64,000 nt of DNA from Stutzerimonas stutzeri (GCF_024448895.1 NZ_JAMOIC010000015.1:62001-126000); one strand, 5' to 3'; counted from the first letter of the stretch, positions 27,295-36,750 are shown. Notes: generated by a model from the sequence alone, not told the origin. Numbers and translations are program-made.

Positions 27295-28745
27295 TCATCC
27301 TTCCTGAGTCAGAGCAAGATAGGGATTGTTGGGCGGTATTTCGGCGAATACCAAGGACCCATTTTCGAGGAGGTAGCCATGCAGTCGGCGGGACTTCCTC
27401 GGGCCCGTGACTTCACAGGTCCAAATGTTCAGGCCATTTGAGTGCTTGCGGTGTAGCTGCAGTTTCTCAAAGCGCTTTTGCACCCACTGCCAATCCTGTT
27501 GCTTGTCCTGCCTGGCTAGCGCATCCACCTGGGGATGTTCCTGCGCATAGCGATGGAACACGCCGGGACTGACCAGGTAGACGGTGTCGCTCACCGTATG
27601 CACGAGCGCCTTGGCGTCGTTGATGATGAGTCGCCGCGCGGCGACTCCCTGTTGCAGCCACGTCATGAAATGCTCCCCGGATGGTATCGCGACTATTGAG
27701 TTGATGCAGGTCCAGGCGCAGGGGTAAGTGGCAAGGGAGACGCTGCGGCTGTGGTTGGGGCAGGAACGTCAGGCTGGGCAGGGACTTTCTCCACTGGCTC
27801 TTCACTCTTCCCCATGTCGGCCGTGCCATCCAATCCAACCATCGGCAGCATGTCCTCCATGACGTCGGGCACGGGCGGGGCCGCAGTCGGCAAGGCGGTA
27901 TCGCTGCGAGGGCATTCCCAAGGGGGAGTCTCCTGACCTTCGGGTGCTGGCTGCCCCACGACCGCGGGCGGTGTGCCTGGTGCACTGCCGTTGATTTCCG
28001 CTGGCGTCGTGTCGATCGCCACCGTGCCTGCGAAAAGCGCTGGCCGCTCGCCGGATTCCCAGATCAGCGCGGGCGCGAGGCGCAACAGGGTGAACGAGTA
28101 GGACCAGCCGGTCGCACTGGTCACGGTCGCGCGCCAGACCGCCTTGCCGTCTGAGGTAGGCTGGAGCATGCCGTGGTCCTGCAGCACGTTGAAGACGGCG
28201 GTGTTGTTCGCAGGAATGCCGTCGATCCCCTGAGACAGCAGGTGCGCGCGCAGCTTGTCCGAGACAGTCTTGCTCACCAGCCACAGCCCATCCTCAGTGA
28301 GCCAGCCATCGGAGGCTTCCGGCTGATTCAGCTTCAACTGTTCCTTGAGCAGCAAGCGCAGCCCGTCCAGCAGCTTGCGTTGCAGCGCGTGCCTGGGCGC
28401 GGCCATGGCGCGCGCGGGATCGCCGCCCAGTTCCTGTGCCACAGAAGCGCGATCAGCCTGCACGACCAGTTCACCCAGCACGCCGGCGTGCTCGTACTGC
28501 CCGGCCAAGACGTAGAGCAATGGTGCCCACAGAGACGGATAGCCGCTGAGCCAGTCTAGGAGCGGACCATCGAGCAATTGGCGGTAGAGCAGCCCTGTTG
28601 CGGCGCTGTGCAACCGGTACTCGCGGTCTTCGCGGTAGCGGAAGCGGTACGACTGGTGCAGCGGGCCGTGCCAGGGATGCCACAGCGAGCCGTCTGCCAG
28701 CTCGACCAGCAGATCGACGGCCACCTTGCCGATGTCGTGCAGCCA
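27295..28745 (-). pseudogene. C-terminal part of ICE relaxase (MobH/TraI_2 family), frameshifted
   Basis: Minus strand from 28745 begins LHDIGKVAVDLLVELADGSL, the HD-type centre of MobH relaxases, and continues through a winged-helix-like segment (GIPANNTAVFNVLQDHGML) and a Pro/Ala-rich linker to a stop at 27693. The final domain continues in another frame: IPSGEHFMTWLQQGVAARRL, ending with CEVTGPRKSRRLHGYLL and PPNNPYLAL at 27295. A single indel between about 27695 and 27730 separates the two. The N-terminal catalytic portion is replaced by IS66 sequence. Remnant of a PFGI/ICEclc-type conjugative element. Confidence 0.8.
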
Positions 28746-29109
28746 CGGCGTTGTAACCGGCGTAGTCGTCGGTCATCAGGTAGCCGCGGTAGCCATCGAG
28801 CAGGCGTAGCGGCACCTCCTGCGCGCGGCTGGCTGTGTAGTCGAAAAGGATCACCGGCTTGTCCGGCGGCCCACCGCTTTGCACCCACATCCAGGATTGT
28901 GCCGAGGGGTCGCGTCCCGGTTCATGCAGCACCTGCAAGCGCGTTTCGTCGCAGTGCAACACGGGGTAGTCCAGCAGCTTGTCGCGCATCAGGTTGAGCA
29001 ACGGTTGCAGTTGCTCGCCACTTTGGATCACCCAACGCGCCAGGGGCTGGCGTGGGATGTCGACGCCGTGGCGGCTGCCCCCTAAAGAAGGTTGGCCGTA
29101 GAAGAGCAC
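28746..29109 (-). mobile_element. IS66-family transposase fragment
   Basis: Minus strand reads HGVDIPRQPLARWVIQSGEQ, DYPVLHCDETRLQVLHEPGR, and FDYTASRAQEVPLRLLDGY-GYL-TDDYAGYNAVAA, part of the IS66 TnpC catalytic core including the first DDE-region aspartates. It is cut at both ends, joining directly to the relaxase HD motif at about 28745. No terminal inverted repeats seen. Confidence 0.8.
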
Positions 29110-29343
29110 TTGAAGGGCTTCGCGTCCCTCTCTGGAGTGTGCTGTCTTTTGCGTGTACAGCCCCTGGTTTCAGCGTTGTCAAGTGGCAGTTTTGCTATAG
29201 GAGCGTTTTTTCCGCGCACCGCATCACTGGTAATGCTATTCGATCACTCGAAGCTTCGGATGATCTGATCGTTATTTGGTCAGATTGCTGTTTTTGACAT
29301 CGGCAAAGACTGAAATCAGTCAGAAATACAAGGGTGTGCAGCC
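29110..29343. other. Intergenic, nothing recognised
   Basis: Lower GC than the flanks, short T-rich runs, no coding frame or clear repeat. Confidence 0.35.
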
Positions 29344-29649
29344 CTAGATTCTTTCTTGCAGCGCCTTGAAGAAGGCATCGATATTCTCATCGTGGCGTTT
29401 GTAGTAGGTCCAGGGGCCGATCCGCTGCGATGTCACCAATTGCGCGCGCTGTAGAGCTGCGAGATAAAGCGATGTCGTTGACTGCGAGAGGCCCGTGCGC
29501 TCTTGGATGATACTGACGCACACGCCTACCGTTTCTGGGTCGACTTCCTGCTCGGGAAAGACTGTCCTGGGATCCTTGAGCCAATTGAGGATGGCAAGGC
29601 GCGTCGGGTTCGCCAATGCTTTCAGGGCTTCGTTGACGTCAATAGTCAT
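29344..29649 (-). CDS. ArsR-family HTH regulator
   Basis: 101 residues: LANPTRLAILNWL, then a helix-turn-helix IIQERTGLSQSTTSLYLAALQRAQLV and a wing ending RIGPWTYYKR. No obvious metal-binding CxC motif, so a small-molecule or redox sensor is more likely than an arsenic sensor. A symmetric site lies 26 bp upstream. Neighbouring flavin enzymes (29788 and 30838) on the same strand are probable targets. Confidence 0.85.
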   Translation of the reverse strand: MTIDVNEALKALANPTRLAILNWLKDPRTVFPEQEVDPETVGVCVSIIQERTGLSQSTTSLYLAALQRAQLVTSQRIGPWTYYKRHDENIDAFFKALQERI

Positions 29650-29674
29650 GAATTTTTTGAGACCTGTTTTTTTC

Positions 29675-29688
29675 GATATCTAAATATC
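29675..29688. promoter_or_regulatory. ArsR operator candidate GATAT-N4-ATATC
   Basis: GATATCTAAATATC, a perfect 5-bp inverted repeat just upstream of the ArsR gene. A related AT-rich palindrome with CGATATT/AATATCG arms is at 32301. Confidence 0.45.
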
Positions 29689-29787
29689 TTCCTGATTCGC
29701 GCATCAAATTGGAAGGCTTCGCCATGATCTCTTCGCGCCTGCCCGTCGCAATGACGGGCTGGTTTGGACTGGAATCCTATTGCCCTG

Positions 29788-30771
29788 TCAGGTAGGACTA
29801 TCGGGCACCTGTGCGCCGAATTGCGGGACGATATGTTTGCCAAGTTCCTCGATAACCTCTGCTGCGGGGCGTTTACCATACTTGAGGTTCAGGATGACGT
29901 GATCTACACCGATTTCCTGAAGTGTATCCAGCAAGGCCCGCAGGTGGTTACGTCCCAGTCGGAATCCTAGATGGATAGGCGAGGGTGGCGTGGATGGGTG
30001 TTCGTCCAGGTCGATATACAGCGATTGCAAGAACGGCTTGTAGATAGTGCCACATTGTTTAGCCGTTTCCTGTCGCCAATCTTCCACGATGAGTCGCTGC
30101 ATTTTTGGCGGACGTGGATAGTTGATCCATCCATGGCTTTCACGCGCGATCCAATCGAGCGGCTGGCGGCTGTGTCCGGTTACGAATAGCGGTATTTCCC
30201 GAGTCGTAGGTTTGGGAACGAGATCGGCCCCCAGTAACTCGCCGTGACTCCAGCGAATGGGCTCGAAGTGTGTTCGATGGGCTTGGCGTATCACATTGAG
30301 GTTTTCTTGAAAGGTCTCGCCACGCTGTTCTGGATCAATGCTGAATGCGGGAAACTCCACGGGACGATCGCCAGAGGCTACTCCCAGGAGCAAGCGACCT
30401 CCGCTCAACTGATCAATGCTCGCTGCGGCCTTTGCCGTGTGCAAGGGATTACGCAGAGTAAGGGCGATGGAGGCGGTGCCTAGTGCGATTTTTGTTGTAT
30501 GGGCTGCCATGTAGCCCAGATACACCCAAGGGTCGAAAACCTGGCCGACATCGCCGAAGCTTGGGTCCCTGAGTGGGACGTCGCGAAACCAGAGCGCCGA
30601 AAAACCAAGTGCCTCTGCACGTTTGGCCAGCGCGACCTGATCTAGCATGCTCGGTGTATCACCTTCGAAAGCCTCCAGGGGAAAGAACAGCCCAAGGCTT
30701 AGATGACCCTGCCTGAAGGTTCGTTTGAATCCCCTATGCTCTTGGTAGGGGATCGTGCTCGGTTGGTACAT
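29788..30771 (-). CDS. LLM-class flavin-dependent oxidoreductase
   Basis: 327 residues with the luciferase-like TIM barrel: LGLFFPLEAFEGD, ALGFSALWFRDVPL, TKIALGTASIALTLRNPLHT, GRLLLGVASGDRPVEF. These FMN-dependent monooxygenases or dehydrogenases act on small organic substrates and need a flavin reductase partner, not found nearby. It follows the OYE gene in the same direction (66-bp gap), so they may be co-expressed. Confidence 0.88.
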   Translation of the reverse strand: MYQPSTIPYQEHRGFKRTFRQGHLSLGLFFPLEAFEGDTPSMLDQVALAKRAEALGFSALWFRDVPLRDPSFGDVGQVFDPWVYLGYMAAHTTKIALGTASIALTLRNPLHTAKAAASIDQLSGGRLLLGVASGDRPVEFPAFSIDPEQRGETFQENLNVIRQAHRTHFEPIRWSHGELLGADLVPKPTTREIPLFVTGHSRQPLDWIARESHGWINYPRPPKMQRLIVEDWRQETAKQCGTIYKPFLQSLYIDLDEHPSTPPSPIHLGFRLGRNHLRALLDTLQEIGVDHVILNLKYGKRPAAEVIEELGKHIVPQFGAQVPDSPT

Positions 30772-30837
30772 GCTTAACTTCCTCGGTCAACAATCGCTGA
30801 GCCACGCCCCTGAGTTATGGGGCGTGGCATTGAGCGT

Positions 30838-31962
30838 TTAGGATTTGTAAGTCGGGTAGTCGGTGTAGCCCTTATCGGTACCGCCGTACATGGTGCTTGG
30901 ATCAACTGGGTTAAGCGGCCAGTTGTTGGCGATACGAGCGGGCAGGTCGGGGTTCGCAATGAAGGGGCGGCCAAAAGCGATCAGATCGCCCCAGCCAGCT
31001 TTTATCACGCGATTTCCTCGTTCAGCGGTGTACTTGCCGGCATAGATAATCTTGCCGCTGAATGTCTTACGAACAGCTTCCCGGAACGTCTCAGGCAGCT
31101 CGGGTGCGTTTTCCCAATCGGCTTCGGCGAGCGACAGGTAGGCAATGCCCACTTCCTCGAGGATCTTCACTGCCTCGATGTAGGTTTGATGAGGATCTTC
31201 TTCGACCAGACCAAGGTAGACGCGGTCTTCGTCTGTGGTCGCGAACAGCGGGGCGAAGCGAACGCCAACGCGCTCCTTGCCGACCACACCAGCAACAGCG
31301 AGGGTGATTTCGCGCAGGAAGCGAAGACGGTTCTGCAGCGAACCGCCATATTCATCATCACGCTGGTTGGTATGGGCCGAAATGAACTGGTTTACCAGGT
31401 ACCCGTTCGCGCAGTGAAGCTCCACCCCGTCAAAACCTGCGTCCAAAGCATTTCGGGCTGCTTGGGCGTAGAGCTCAACCAGTTCCTTTACCTCCTTGGT
31501 GGACAGGGCTCGTGGGGTCGAAGGGTCGGCCAGTGTACCCGTGCCGGGGCCAGTTTCGATGAACACCTTGACGTTGTCCGCGCGGATGGCTGATGGCGCG
31601 ACGGGCGCTTCACCACCGGGTTGCAGCGATGTGTGCGACACGCGGCCCACATGCCAAAGTTGAGCAAAGATCACCCCCCCTTCGGCGTGAACAGCGTCGG
31701 TGACCTTACGCCAGCCTTGTATCTGTTCCGGGCTATGAATGCCAGGTGTCCAGGCATAACCCTGTCCTCGGGGTTCGATCTGTGTGCCCTCGGTCACCAT
31801 GAAGCCAGCACCGCTGCGCTGACGGTAATATGTGGCCATTAGGTCGTTCGCAATATTGCCGGGTTGGGAGCTGCGCGAACGCGTCAGTGGCGGCAGAACG
31901 ATACGGTTCTTGAGGGTGTATGGGCCCAGCTGAGTCGTTTTGAAAAGTTCTGATTGTGTCAT
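30838..31962 (-). CDS. Old yellow enzyme-type alkene reductase (NemA/OYE family)
   Basis: 374 residues from MTQSELFKTTQLGPYTLKN; AGGTAAG precedes this ATG, which supports it over an upstream start at 32013. FMN-binding barrel motifs: NRIVLPPLTRSRS, QLWHVGRVSH, FDGVELHCANGYLVNQF and NQRDDEYGGSLQNRLRF, the classical OYE subgroup. It reduces activated C=C bonds of enones, maleimides or nitro compounds with NADPH. A second, XenA-type OYE is at 38182. Confidence 0.92.
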   Translation of the reverse strand: MTQSELFKTTQLGPYTLKNRIVLPPLTRSRSSQPGNIANDLMATYYRQRSGAGFMVTEGTQIEPRGQGYAWTPGIHSPEQIQGWRKVTDAVHAEGGVIFAQLWHVGRVSHTSLQPGGEAPVAPSAIRADNVKVFIETGPGTGTLADPSTPRALSTKEVKELVELYAQAARNALDAGFDGVELHCANGYLVNQFISAHTNQRDDEYGGSLQNRLRFLREITLAVAGVVGKERVGVRFAPLFATTDEDRVYLGLVEEDPHQTYIEAVKILEEVGIAYLSLAEADWENAPELPETFREAVRKTFSGKIIYAGKYTAERGNRVIKAGWGDLIAFGRPFIANPDLPARIANNWPLNPVDPSTMYGGTDKGYTDYPTYKS

Positions 31963-32029
31963 TTTGCTTACCTGCATATCTGAAATATTCGATGTCGTAG
32001 GTCGAAAAAACATGGATCAACGAGGTCTG

Positions 32030-32253
32030 AAGAGTCCGAGCGGTGCAGGTCACGAAGGCGCGCTGTGCGCCCTGCACCGCGCGGGCGACGTCGGCAGCTG
32101 TGGCGTTGGGATGTTGGTGAGAATTTTTCCGTTGGCGGGGTTGATAATGTCGAGGGCTTCACCGTATTCGTCCGAAACTCACTGGTTGTCAATAAACAGG
32201 CCGTAGCTGCTGTCGGGAAGGTGATTCGGACGGGTATCGCTGGAATCTTTCAT
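32030..32253 (-). pseudogene. N-terminal relic of an aldehyde dehydrogenase
   Basis: From an ATG with an excellent AGGAGGT site the frame reads SSYGLFIDNQ, then TGA where tryptophan is expected, then VSDEYGEALDIINPANGKIL, a typical NAD-aldehyde dehydrogenase start, then a frameshift near 32110 to VQGAQRAF. The rest of the gene is missing where the OYE promoter region begins. Confidence 0.7.
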
Positions 32254-32300
32254 GGGAGTACCTCCTGAGGTTTCTAGCGCGGTTATGGGTAGGCTATTCT

Positions 32301-32332
32301 CGATATTCATATATGTCAATATATTAATATCG
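32301..32332. promoter_or_regulatory. AT-rich palindrome upstream of aldehyde dehydrogenase relic
   Basis: CGATATT (32301-32307) and AATATCG (32326-32332) flank an internally symmetric AT-rich core (catatatgtcaatatatt). Likely regulator site, perhaps for an ArsR or TetR protein. Confidence 0.45.
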
Positions 32333-32397
32333 CTTCCGGCACGTACGCATGGTTCCACGCCCTTGCAGCTCACTTCTGGATCAGCTGGGAGCGCGCC

Positions 32398-32598
32398 GTG
32401 CTTCGCGCTAGGGTTGCCTATGCAGTCAGCTCCCTTGAGCTTTTCATCATGGAGGCTGGCTGCATCAGGTATGCCATTGCCGTGATTGCGTTGATGCTAT
32501 TGCCCGACAACAAAGGTATTCACCTTGACGATCTGGATGACAGCGAAGTTGACGCTACGCCCGCACTTCAACCTTCTTCTCCTCAGACGCATGTATAA
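32398..32598 (+). pseudogene. Possible MFS transporter C-terminal tail
   Basis: The frame ends YAIAVIALMLLPDNKGIHLD followed by DLDD-EVDATPALQP, resembling the last helix and tail of a major facilitator protein (LLP-x-KG). No start with a good ribosome site and no upstream transporter sequence. Stops 12 bp before the EthD start. Confidence 0.3.
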
Positions 32599-32610
32599 GG
32601 AATGTTCGCG

Positions 32611-32916
32611 ATGATCCGAATTGTCTACTTGTTGGTAAAGCCTATGTTCCGCCAGGAATGTTTGCGTCACTATCAGATGAGTGAGGGTATCCCTGGCCTG
32701 TTTAAATATGAGGTTAGGTTGGTGGCTGAAAACCCTGCCGATACCCATGTGCCATACCTGGATGTAGGGCCGGTTCACGCGATTGGCGAATGCTGGTTCC
32801 AAAGCCCGGAGGACTACCAACGATATATCGAGTCGGCAGTGCGCAAAGCCTGGTTCGAACATGGTAAAACGTTCATTGGCCAGCTCAAGCCCTTCGTCAC
32901 TGAAACACTTGTTTGA
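32611..32916 (+). CDS. EthD-family protein
   Basis: 101 residues. [26 protein letters not shown] and [17 protein letters not shown] match EthD-type ferredoxin-like proteins, which assist oxidation or dehalogenation pathways. The segment between VKP and the ECL motif is shorter than usual. The ATG at 32611 is preferred: AAGGA lies 10 bp upstream, but only 1 bp before the alternative at 32602. Confidence 0.75.
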   Translation: MIRIVYLLVKPMFRQECLRHYQMSEGIPGLFKYEVRLVAENPADTHVPYLDVGPVHAIGECWFQSPEDYQRYIESAVRKAWFEHGKTFIGQLKPFVTETLV

Positions 32917-32950
32917 AAGCTGCTCGAAGCGGTTATCTCCGATCAGGCCA

Positions 32951-32973
32951 CCCCTCCATTCATTCTGGAGGGG
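32951..32973 (+). terminator. Terminator after EthD gene
   Basis: CCCCTCCA and TGGAGGGG form an 8-bp perfect stem with a 7-nt loop, followed by CTTTCATCT. Confidence 0.7.
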
Positions 32974-33016
32974 CTTTCATCTACGAGTGAACCCCTGGTT
33001 ATTGATTTAACGTAAA

Positions 33017-33699
33017 TCACTGGCAGATTCCCCAATGAACATGGGGACCCGTGCGAGTCTCAATTCGCACGAGGTGCCGTCTATGTGTCGATTTGACAGC
33101 GTGTCCAACGACTGCGCGTGGGAACCATCGATCAGGTCGCCGATGGGGTAAAACATATCGAGCGGCTGATGCCTGCAAATCTCTCAGAAATCCTGGCAAG
33201 TTGCCGGGATGGTTCAGTGACGTGCCATGCAGCAACCCCAAGATGGCCCAACTGCAGGCAGTGAAACTCATTTCGCAGGGGTACACACCGGGACACTGCC
33301 TGGACATCAGTACCATCTGGTAGCGCAAAAGGTTGTAGCCCAGCAGCACACCCCATAGCTCTTGAGCGATCATCTCTGGCGTCTTGCTTCTCAGGGTATA
33401 TTCGCCGCCCAGCAGTCTCTGCTTGATCGCCCGATAGCCCAGCTCGATTTCCCAGCGTTGACTGTAAAGGTCGACGATCTCCCCACCCGGAAAGCGCAGC
33501 GGGTCGACCATCGAAGTCAGTACGCTTACCATTTTTCCCTTGATCATCTTGCGCAACAACCGCGCTCGCATTTCGAGCGGACGACAGGTGGTATGTGGTC
33601 GGTAAATACATAGCGGCCATACTGTAAGCGCGAGTAGGCGGGTCTTTGGGCTGACGCCCGGCGATATCGTCAGGGCGTCAGATCCATACAGCCGTTCGA
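33017..33699 (-). mobile_element. IS4-family transposase, C-terminal fragment
   Basis: Minus strand contains MVSVLTSMVDPLRFPG, then the IS4 signature YSQRWEIELGYRAIKQ (Y-x2-R-x3-E-x6-K) and LRSKTPEMIAQELWGVLLGY, ending at 33017. The N-terminal half is absent and the upstream side abuts the stop of the FdhA-like gene at 33700. Inactive. Confidence 0.8.
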
Positions 33700-34839
33700 T
33701 CAGGCTGCCGGCTTCAGAATGACCTTTGTCCAACCCTCATCTCGCGCATCGAAATGCTTGTACGCATCGGGCCCTTCCGCCAATTTCAGGCTGTGAGAGA
33801 TGATCTGCGAAGGCTTGGCGCGGTCGTGATGGATCAGCTCCGCAAGCCTGCGGTTATAGGCTTTGACGTTGGCTTGCCCGGTGCGTATCTGCTGGCCCTT
33901 GAACCAGAACGCGCCGAAATCGAAGGCCATTTTGCCTTCCTTCGCCAGTTCATTTTTCGCGCCCGGATCCTGAGGAACAAACACCCCGACGACGCCGATG
34001 CCACCCGTGGCCTTGGTGGAAGCTACCAGGTTGTTCATCGTCAGGTGATTGGCCTCATGGCCGTGATTGTCACAGCACTGGTACCCCACACACTCACAAC
34101 CTCGATCAGTGCCTTTGCCGTGAGTCAGGTTGAGGATCTGATCAACCGCCTCTTTCTCCAGGGAGTTGATTGGCGTGGCCCCCATCTGCGCGGCCAATTT
34201 CAATCGATCCGGATGGTTGTCGACCACGAACACTTGCGAGGCGCCTTTGATCATCGCGGCATGAGCTGCCATCAGGCCCACTGGCCCTGCACCGTAAATG
34301 GCGATGCTTTCACCCGGCATCAGGCCAGCCAGTTCAGTGGCATGCCATCCGGTGGGGAATATGTCTGACAGCATGACGTAGTCGTTTTCTTTCTCTTGCG
34401 CATCCTCTGGCAGCACCAGGCAATTGAAGTCCGCATATGGCACACGCAGCAGTTCTGCTTGACCACCCTGGTATGAGCCCATATCGGCAAACCCGTAAGC
34501 AGCACCAGCACTGCCGGGGTTGGCCGTGAGGCAGAAACCGGTCAAACCTTTTTCACAGTTTTCGCAGAAACCGCAGCCGATATTAAATGGCAAACAGACG
34601 CGATCACCTACCTTGATGCGATCTACGCCGGCGCCGACTTCGATGACTTCCCCGAGGTTCTCGTGACCGAAAACACGTCCCGTCTCCATCGAGGTGCGGC
34701 CCTCGTACATGTGCAGGTCAGAGCCGCAGATATTGGTAGTGGTGATGCGCACTACGGCGTCGGTAGGTTTTTCGATCTTGGCGTCTGGGACATTTTGCAC
34801 GCTGACGTCGCGTGGCCCGTTGTAAACGATGGCTTTCAT
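33700..34839 (-). CDS. FdhA-like zinc alcohol dehydrogenase (glutathione-independent formaldehyde dehydrogenase family)
   Basis: 379 residues, full length. Catalytic zinc region TNICGSDLHMYEGRT and GHENLGEV, structural zinc CGFCENCEKGLTGFC and Rossmann loop GAGPVGLMAAHAA are present, plus the CVGYQCCDNHGHEAN insert typical of the FdhA group. Related enzymes oxidise formaldehyde without glutathione, but some are general aldehyde dismutases. A strong AGTCTCCCG/GGGAGAGT-type ribosome site precedes the ATG. Its stop abuts IS4 sequence without damage. Confidence 0.88.
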   Translation of the reverse strand: MKAIVYNGPRDVSVQNVPDAKIEKPTDAVVRITTTNICGSDLHMYEGRTSMETGRVFGHENLGEVIEVGAGVDRIKVGDRVCLPFNIGCGFCENCEKGLTGFCLTANPGSAGAAYGFADMGSYQGGQAELLRVPYADFNCLVLPEDAQEKENDYVMLSDIFPTGWHATELAGLMPGESIAIYGAGPVGLMAAHAAMIKGASQVFVVDNHPDRLKLAAQMGATPINSLEKEAVDQILNLTHGKGTDRGCECVGYQCCDNHGHEANHLTMNNLVASTKATGGIGVVGVFVPQDPGAKNELAKEGKMAFDFGAFWFKGQQIRTGQANVKAYNRRLAELIHHDRAKPSQIISHSLKLAEGPDAYKHFDARDEGWTKVILKPAA

Positions 34840-35101
34840 TAGACTCTCCCGTTCAAGCGACGATGAGGTGGTTTCGTCTGCTTACGAGATATCTGTTTAG
34901 ATCTACGAACGTATGTTCCACAAATCGAGCTATGACCAGACGAGTGGTGATGCCGTCGCCCGCGCGTGGCGGCCCTTGAATTTGCAGCTCGTGACGAACT
35001 TAGACAGTTGAACGCCATAGAAGGAATATGGCTACGTGTAGTGGTCTACTAATCCTGGACACCCTTTTAGGGCGAGAATGCTCGCCATTCAGAGGTGTTC
35101 G

Positions 35102-35410
35102 ATGAGCAGACAACGACGTACTTTCACCCCCGAGTTTAAGCGCGAAGCAGCCAGTCTAGTGCTCGACCAGGGTTACAGCTGTCCTGAGGCAGCCAAATCC
35201 CTTGATGTAGGTGAGACCGCACTGCGGCGCTGGGTCAACCAGTTGCAGTTGGAGCGCGGTGGCATCACCCCCACAGCCAAAGCGCTTACGCCTGAGCAGC
35301 AAACTATTCAGGAGCTTCAAGCCCGCATCAACCGGCTGGAGCTTGAGAAGAAAATCTTAAAGGAGGCCACTGCGCTCTTGATGGCCGAGGAGCACGGGCG
35401 CAGACGTTGA
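35102..35410 (+). CDS. IS3-family transposase OrfA
   Basis: 102 residues: RRTFTPEFKREAASLVLDQG and EAAKSLDVGETALRRWVNQL form the HTH, followed by a leucine-zipper-like coiled coil (QELQARINRLELEKKILKEA). Start at 35102 follows AGGTG. The left end of the element is near 35035-35060 (tgtagtggtctactaatcct then ggacacc). OrfB overlaps by TTGA. Confidence 0.85.
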   Translation: MSRQRRTFTPEFKREAASLVLDQGYSCPEAAKSLDVGETALRRWVNQLQLERGGITPTAKALTPEQQTIQELQARINRLELEKKILKEATALLMAEEHGRRR

Positions 35411-35736
35411 AGTCGATTCGGCAGTTAGCAGCACGCTACCCAGTTCAACTGCTGTGTTCAGTGTTTGAACTGCCTCGTTCCTGTTACTACGCCCATATGG
35501 CTCGGCGCCGTCGCATTGATGTTCGGCGGGTGGGTTTACGCAGCCGTATTAGCGAACTTTTCAGTCAAAGCCGTAGTTCAGCTGGCAGCCGCAGTATCGT
35601 TGCCATGCTCAAGGATGAGGGCGTCAAAGTAGGTCGCTTCAAGGTCAGGGGCCTGATGAAGGAGCAGGGTTTGATCAGTAAGCAGCCAGGTTCTCATGCG
35701 TACAAAAACGCCACTGTTGAGCGGCCTGACATTCCC
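35407..35736 (+). pseudogene. IS3-family transposase OrfB, truncated
   Basis: Reads KSIRQLAARYPVQLLCSVFE, GSRSIVAMLKDEGVKVGRFK, LMKEQGLISKQPGSHAYKNA and stops matching after TVERPDIP at 35736. The whole rve catalytic domain is missing; resolvase sequence on the other strand follows within about 11 bp. Confidence 0.85.
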
Positions 35737-35747
35737 ATGCTTTGGTG

Positions 35748-36056
35748 GCTGGTTGGGAGATCTAGAGCCACGATTCGCAGCCCTTTTCCGTCGATGGCGG
35801 CCTTGAGCTTCGACCAGTCTTCAGCCGGCAGGCGGGACAGTCGGTCGATAGATTCCACCAGCAGTACATCCCCCGGGTGGGAATCGGCCAGCAGGCGCAC
35901 CAACTCGGGGCGATCAGCACGAGTACCAGATGCGTTCTCAATGTATTGCGCGGCAATGGCCTTGCCATGATCGGCAGCAAACTCCTCCAGGACGGAACGG
36001 GCTCGGGCAGCGTCTTGTTCGGCAGTAGAGGCCCGAAGGTAGGCACGGACAAACAT
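35748..36056 (-). pseudogene. Serine recombinase/resolvase catalytic domain, truncated
   Basis: MFVRAYLRASTAEQDAARAR carries the N-terminal Arg and catalytic Ser (RAST), then ADRPELVRLLADSHPGDVLL and IDRLSRL. The match ends at ALDLPTS (about 35748), so helix E and the C-terminal DNA-binding domain are missing. It resembles Tn3-type resolvases; the upstream DNA (36060-36340) may be the old res region. Confidence 0.8.
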
Positions 36057-36235
36057 TTCTTGATCCCTATGCGTGCTGTTTCAATTTGGGCGTTGCAGAA
36101 ACATCGTTACAGTTTGGGTGTTAGTTATAGAGCGGCAAGGACGAATCTGCCGCGCCTTTTCCGTATCAGTTGAGGCATACCTCTAAAAACGCTAGCGTAG
36201 ATTGATTACTTTTTGGTCTGCGATGGGCCGGAGTC

Positions 36236-36335
36236 GTTGCCGTAGCGGAGGTCCGTTGGCAACGCGACGGTGATTTTGGAAGTTAACGCCATCTCGAGCA
36301 TGAGCCTGTTGCCGCAGTGGAGGTCAAACGGCAAC
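36236..36335. repeat. Two related hairpins upstream of the resolvase relic
   Basis: GTTGCC-N16-GGCAAC at 36236-36263 and GTTGCCG-N14-CGGCAAC at 36308-36335. The loops are alike (both contain g-ggaggtc). Arrangement suggests recombination subsites or a small repeated structured element between the resolvase and the membrane-protein gene. Confidence 0.55.
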
Positions 36336-36342
36336 GGTAGCT

Positions 36343-36750
36343 TCACCGTTTGTCGCTCCTGAGCCCGAAACAGATGCAGTAGGTTCCGGGTACGGCCATG
36401 ACGACGCAGACGATTGGCCCCACGCCCACGATTTGCCCCCAGAGGCTTTTCAGCAGCGGATAAGCGAAGAACACCGCTGCCGCTTCTGCCGGTTGCATGG
36501 TGGCCAGTCTGCCGAGGATGGCGGCACTCATTCCGGAAAGAAGTAGCAGCATGCAGCCTGTTACCGCCAATACTGGTCGGAGTCGGGATTGTGGATTGTG
36601 ACGATAGCCAGAAGCTGGGACGTCCAGTGGCAATGGAATCTGCCGGACGAGCCTGCTGCGCCCAATGCGTGCGTCGAGGGTCAGGGCCAGCCAGGAAATT
36701 CCGATGGCGAATGTGAGGATGAAGCTAACAACCAGTGCAAGTGGCGACAT
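36343..36750 (-). CDS. Uncharacterised membrane protein
   Basis: 135 residues from ATG at 36750, with GAGGAG about 8 bp upstream. Three hydrophobic segments: residues about 2-24, 62-84 and 108-130. The second contains LAVTGCMLLLLSGMSAAILG. A basic loop (ARIGRSRLVRQ) follows the first helix. No family recognised. It follows the 36786 gene by 35 bp on the same strand, likely co-transcribed. Confidence 0.6.
   Translation of the reverse strand: MSPLALVVSFILTFAIGISWLALTLDARIGRSRLVRQIPLPLDVPASGYRHNPQSRLRPVLAVTGCMLLLLSGMSAAILGRLATMQPAEAAAVFFAYPLLKSLWGQIVGVGPIVCVVMAVPGTYCICFGLRSDKR

Noticed and set aside
28471-29109. Apparent 212-residue protein starting in IS66 sequence
   Set aside because: It is a fusion of the IS66 fragment with an out-of-frame reading of the relaxase; treated as two relics.
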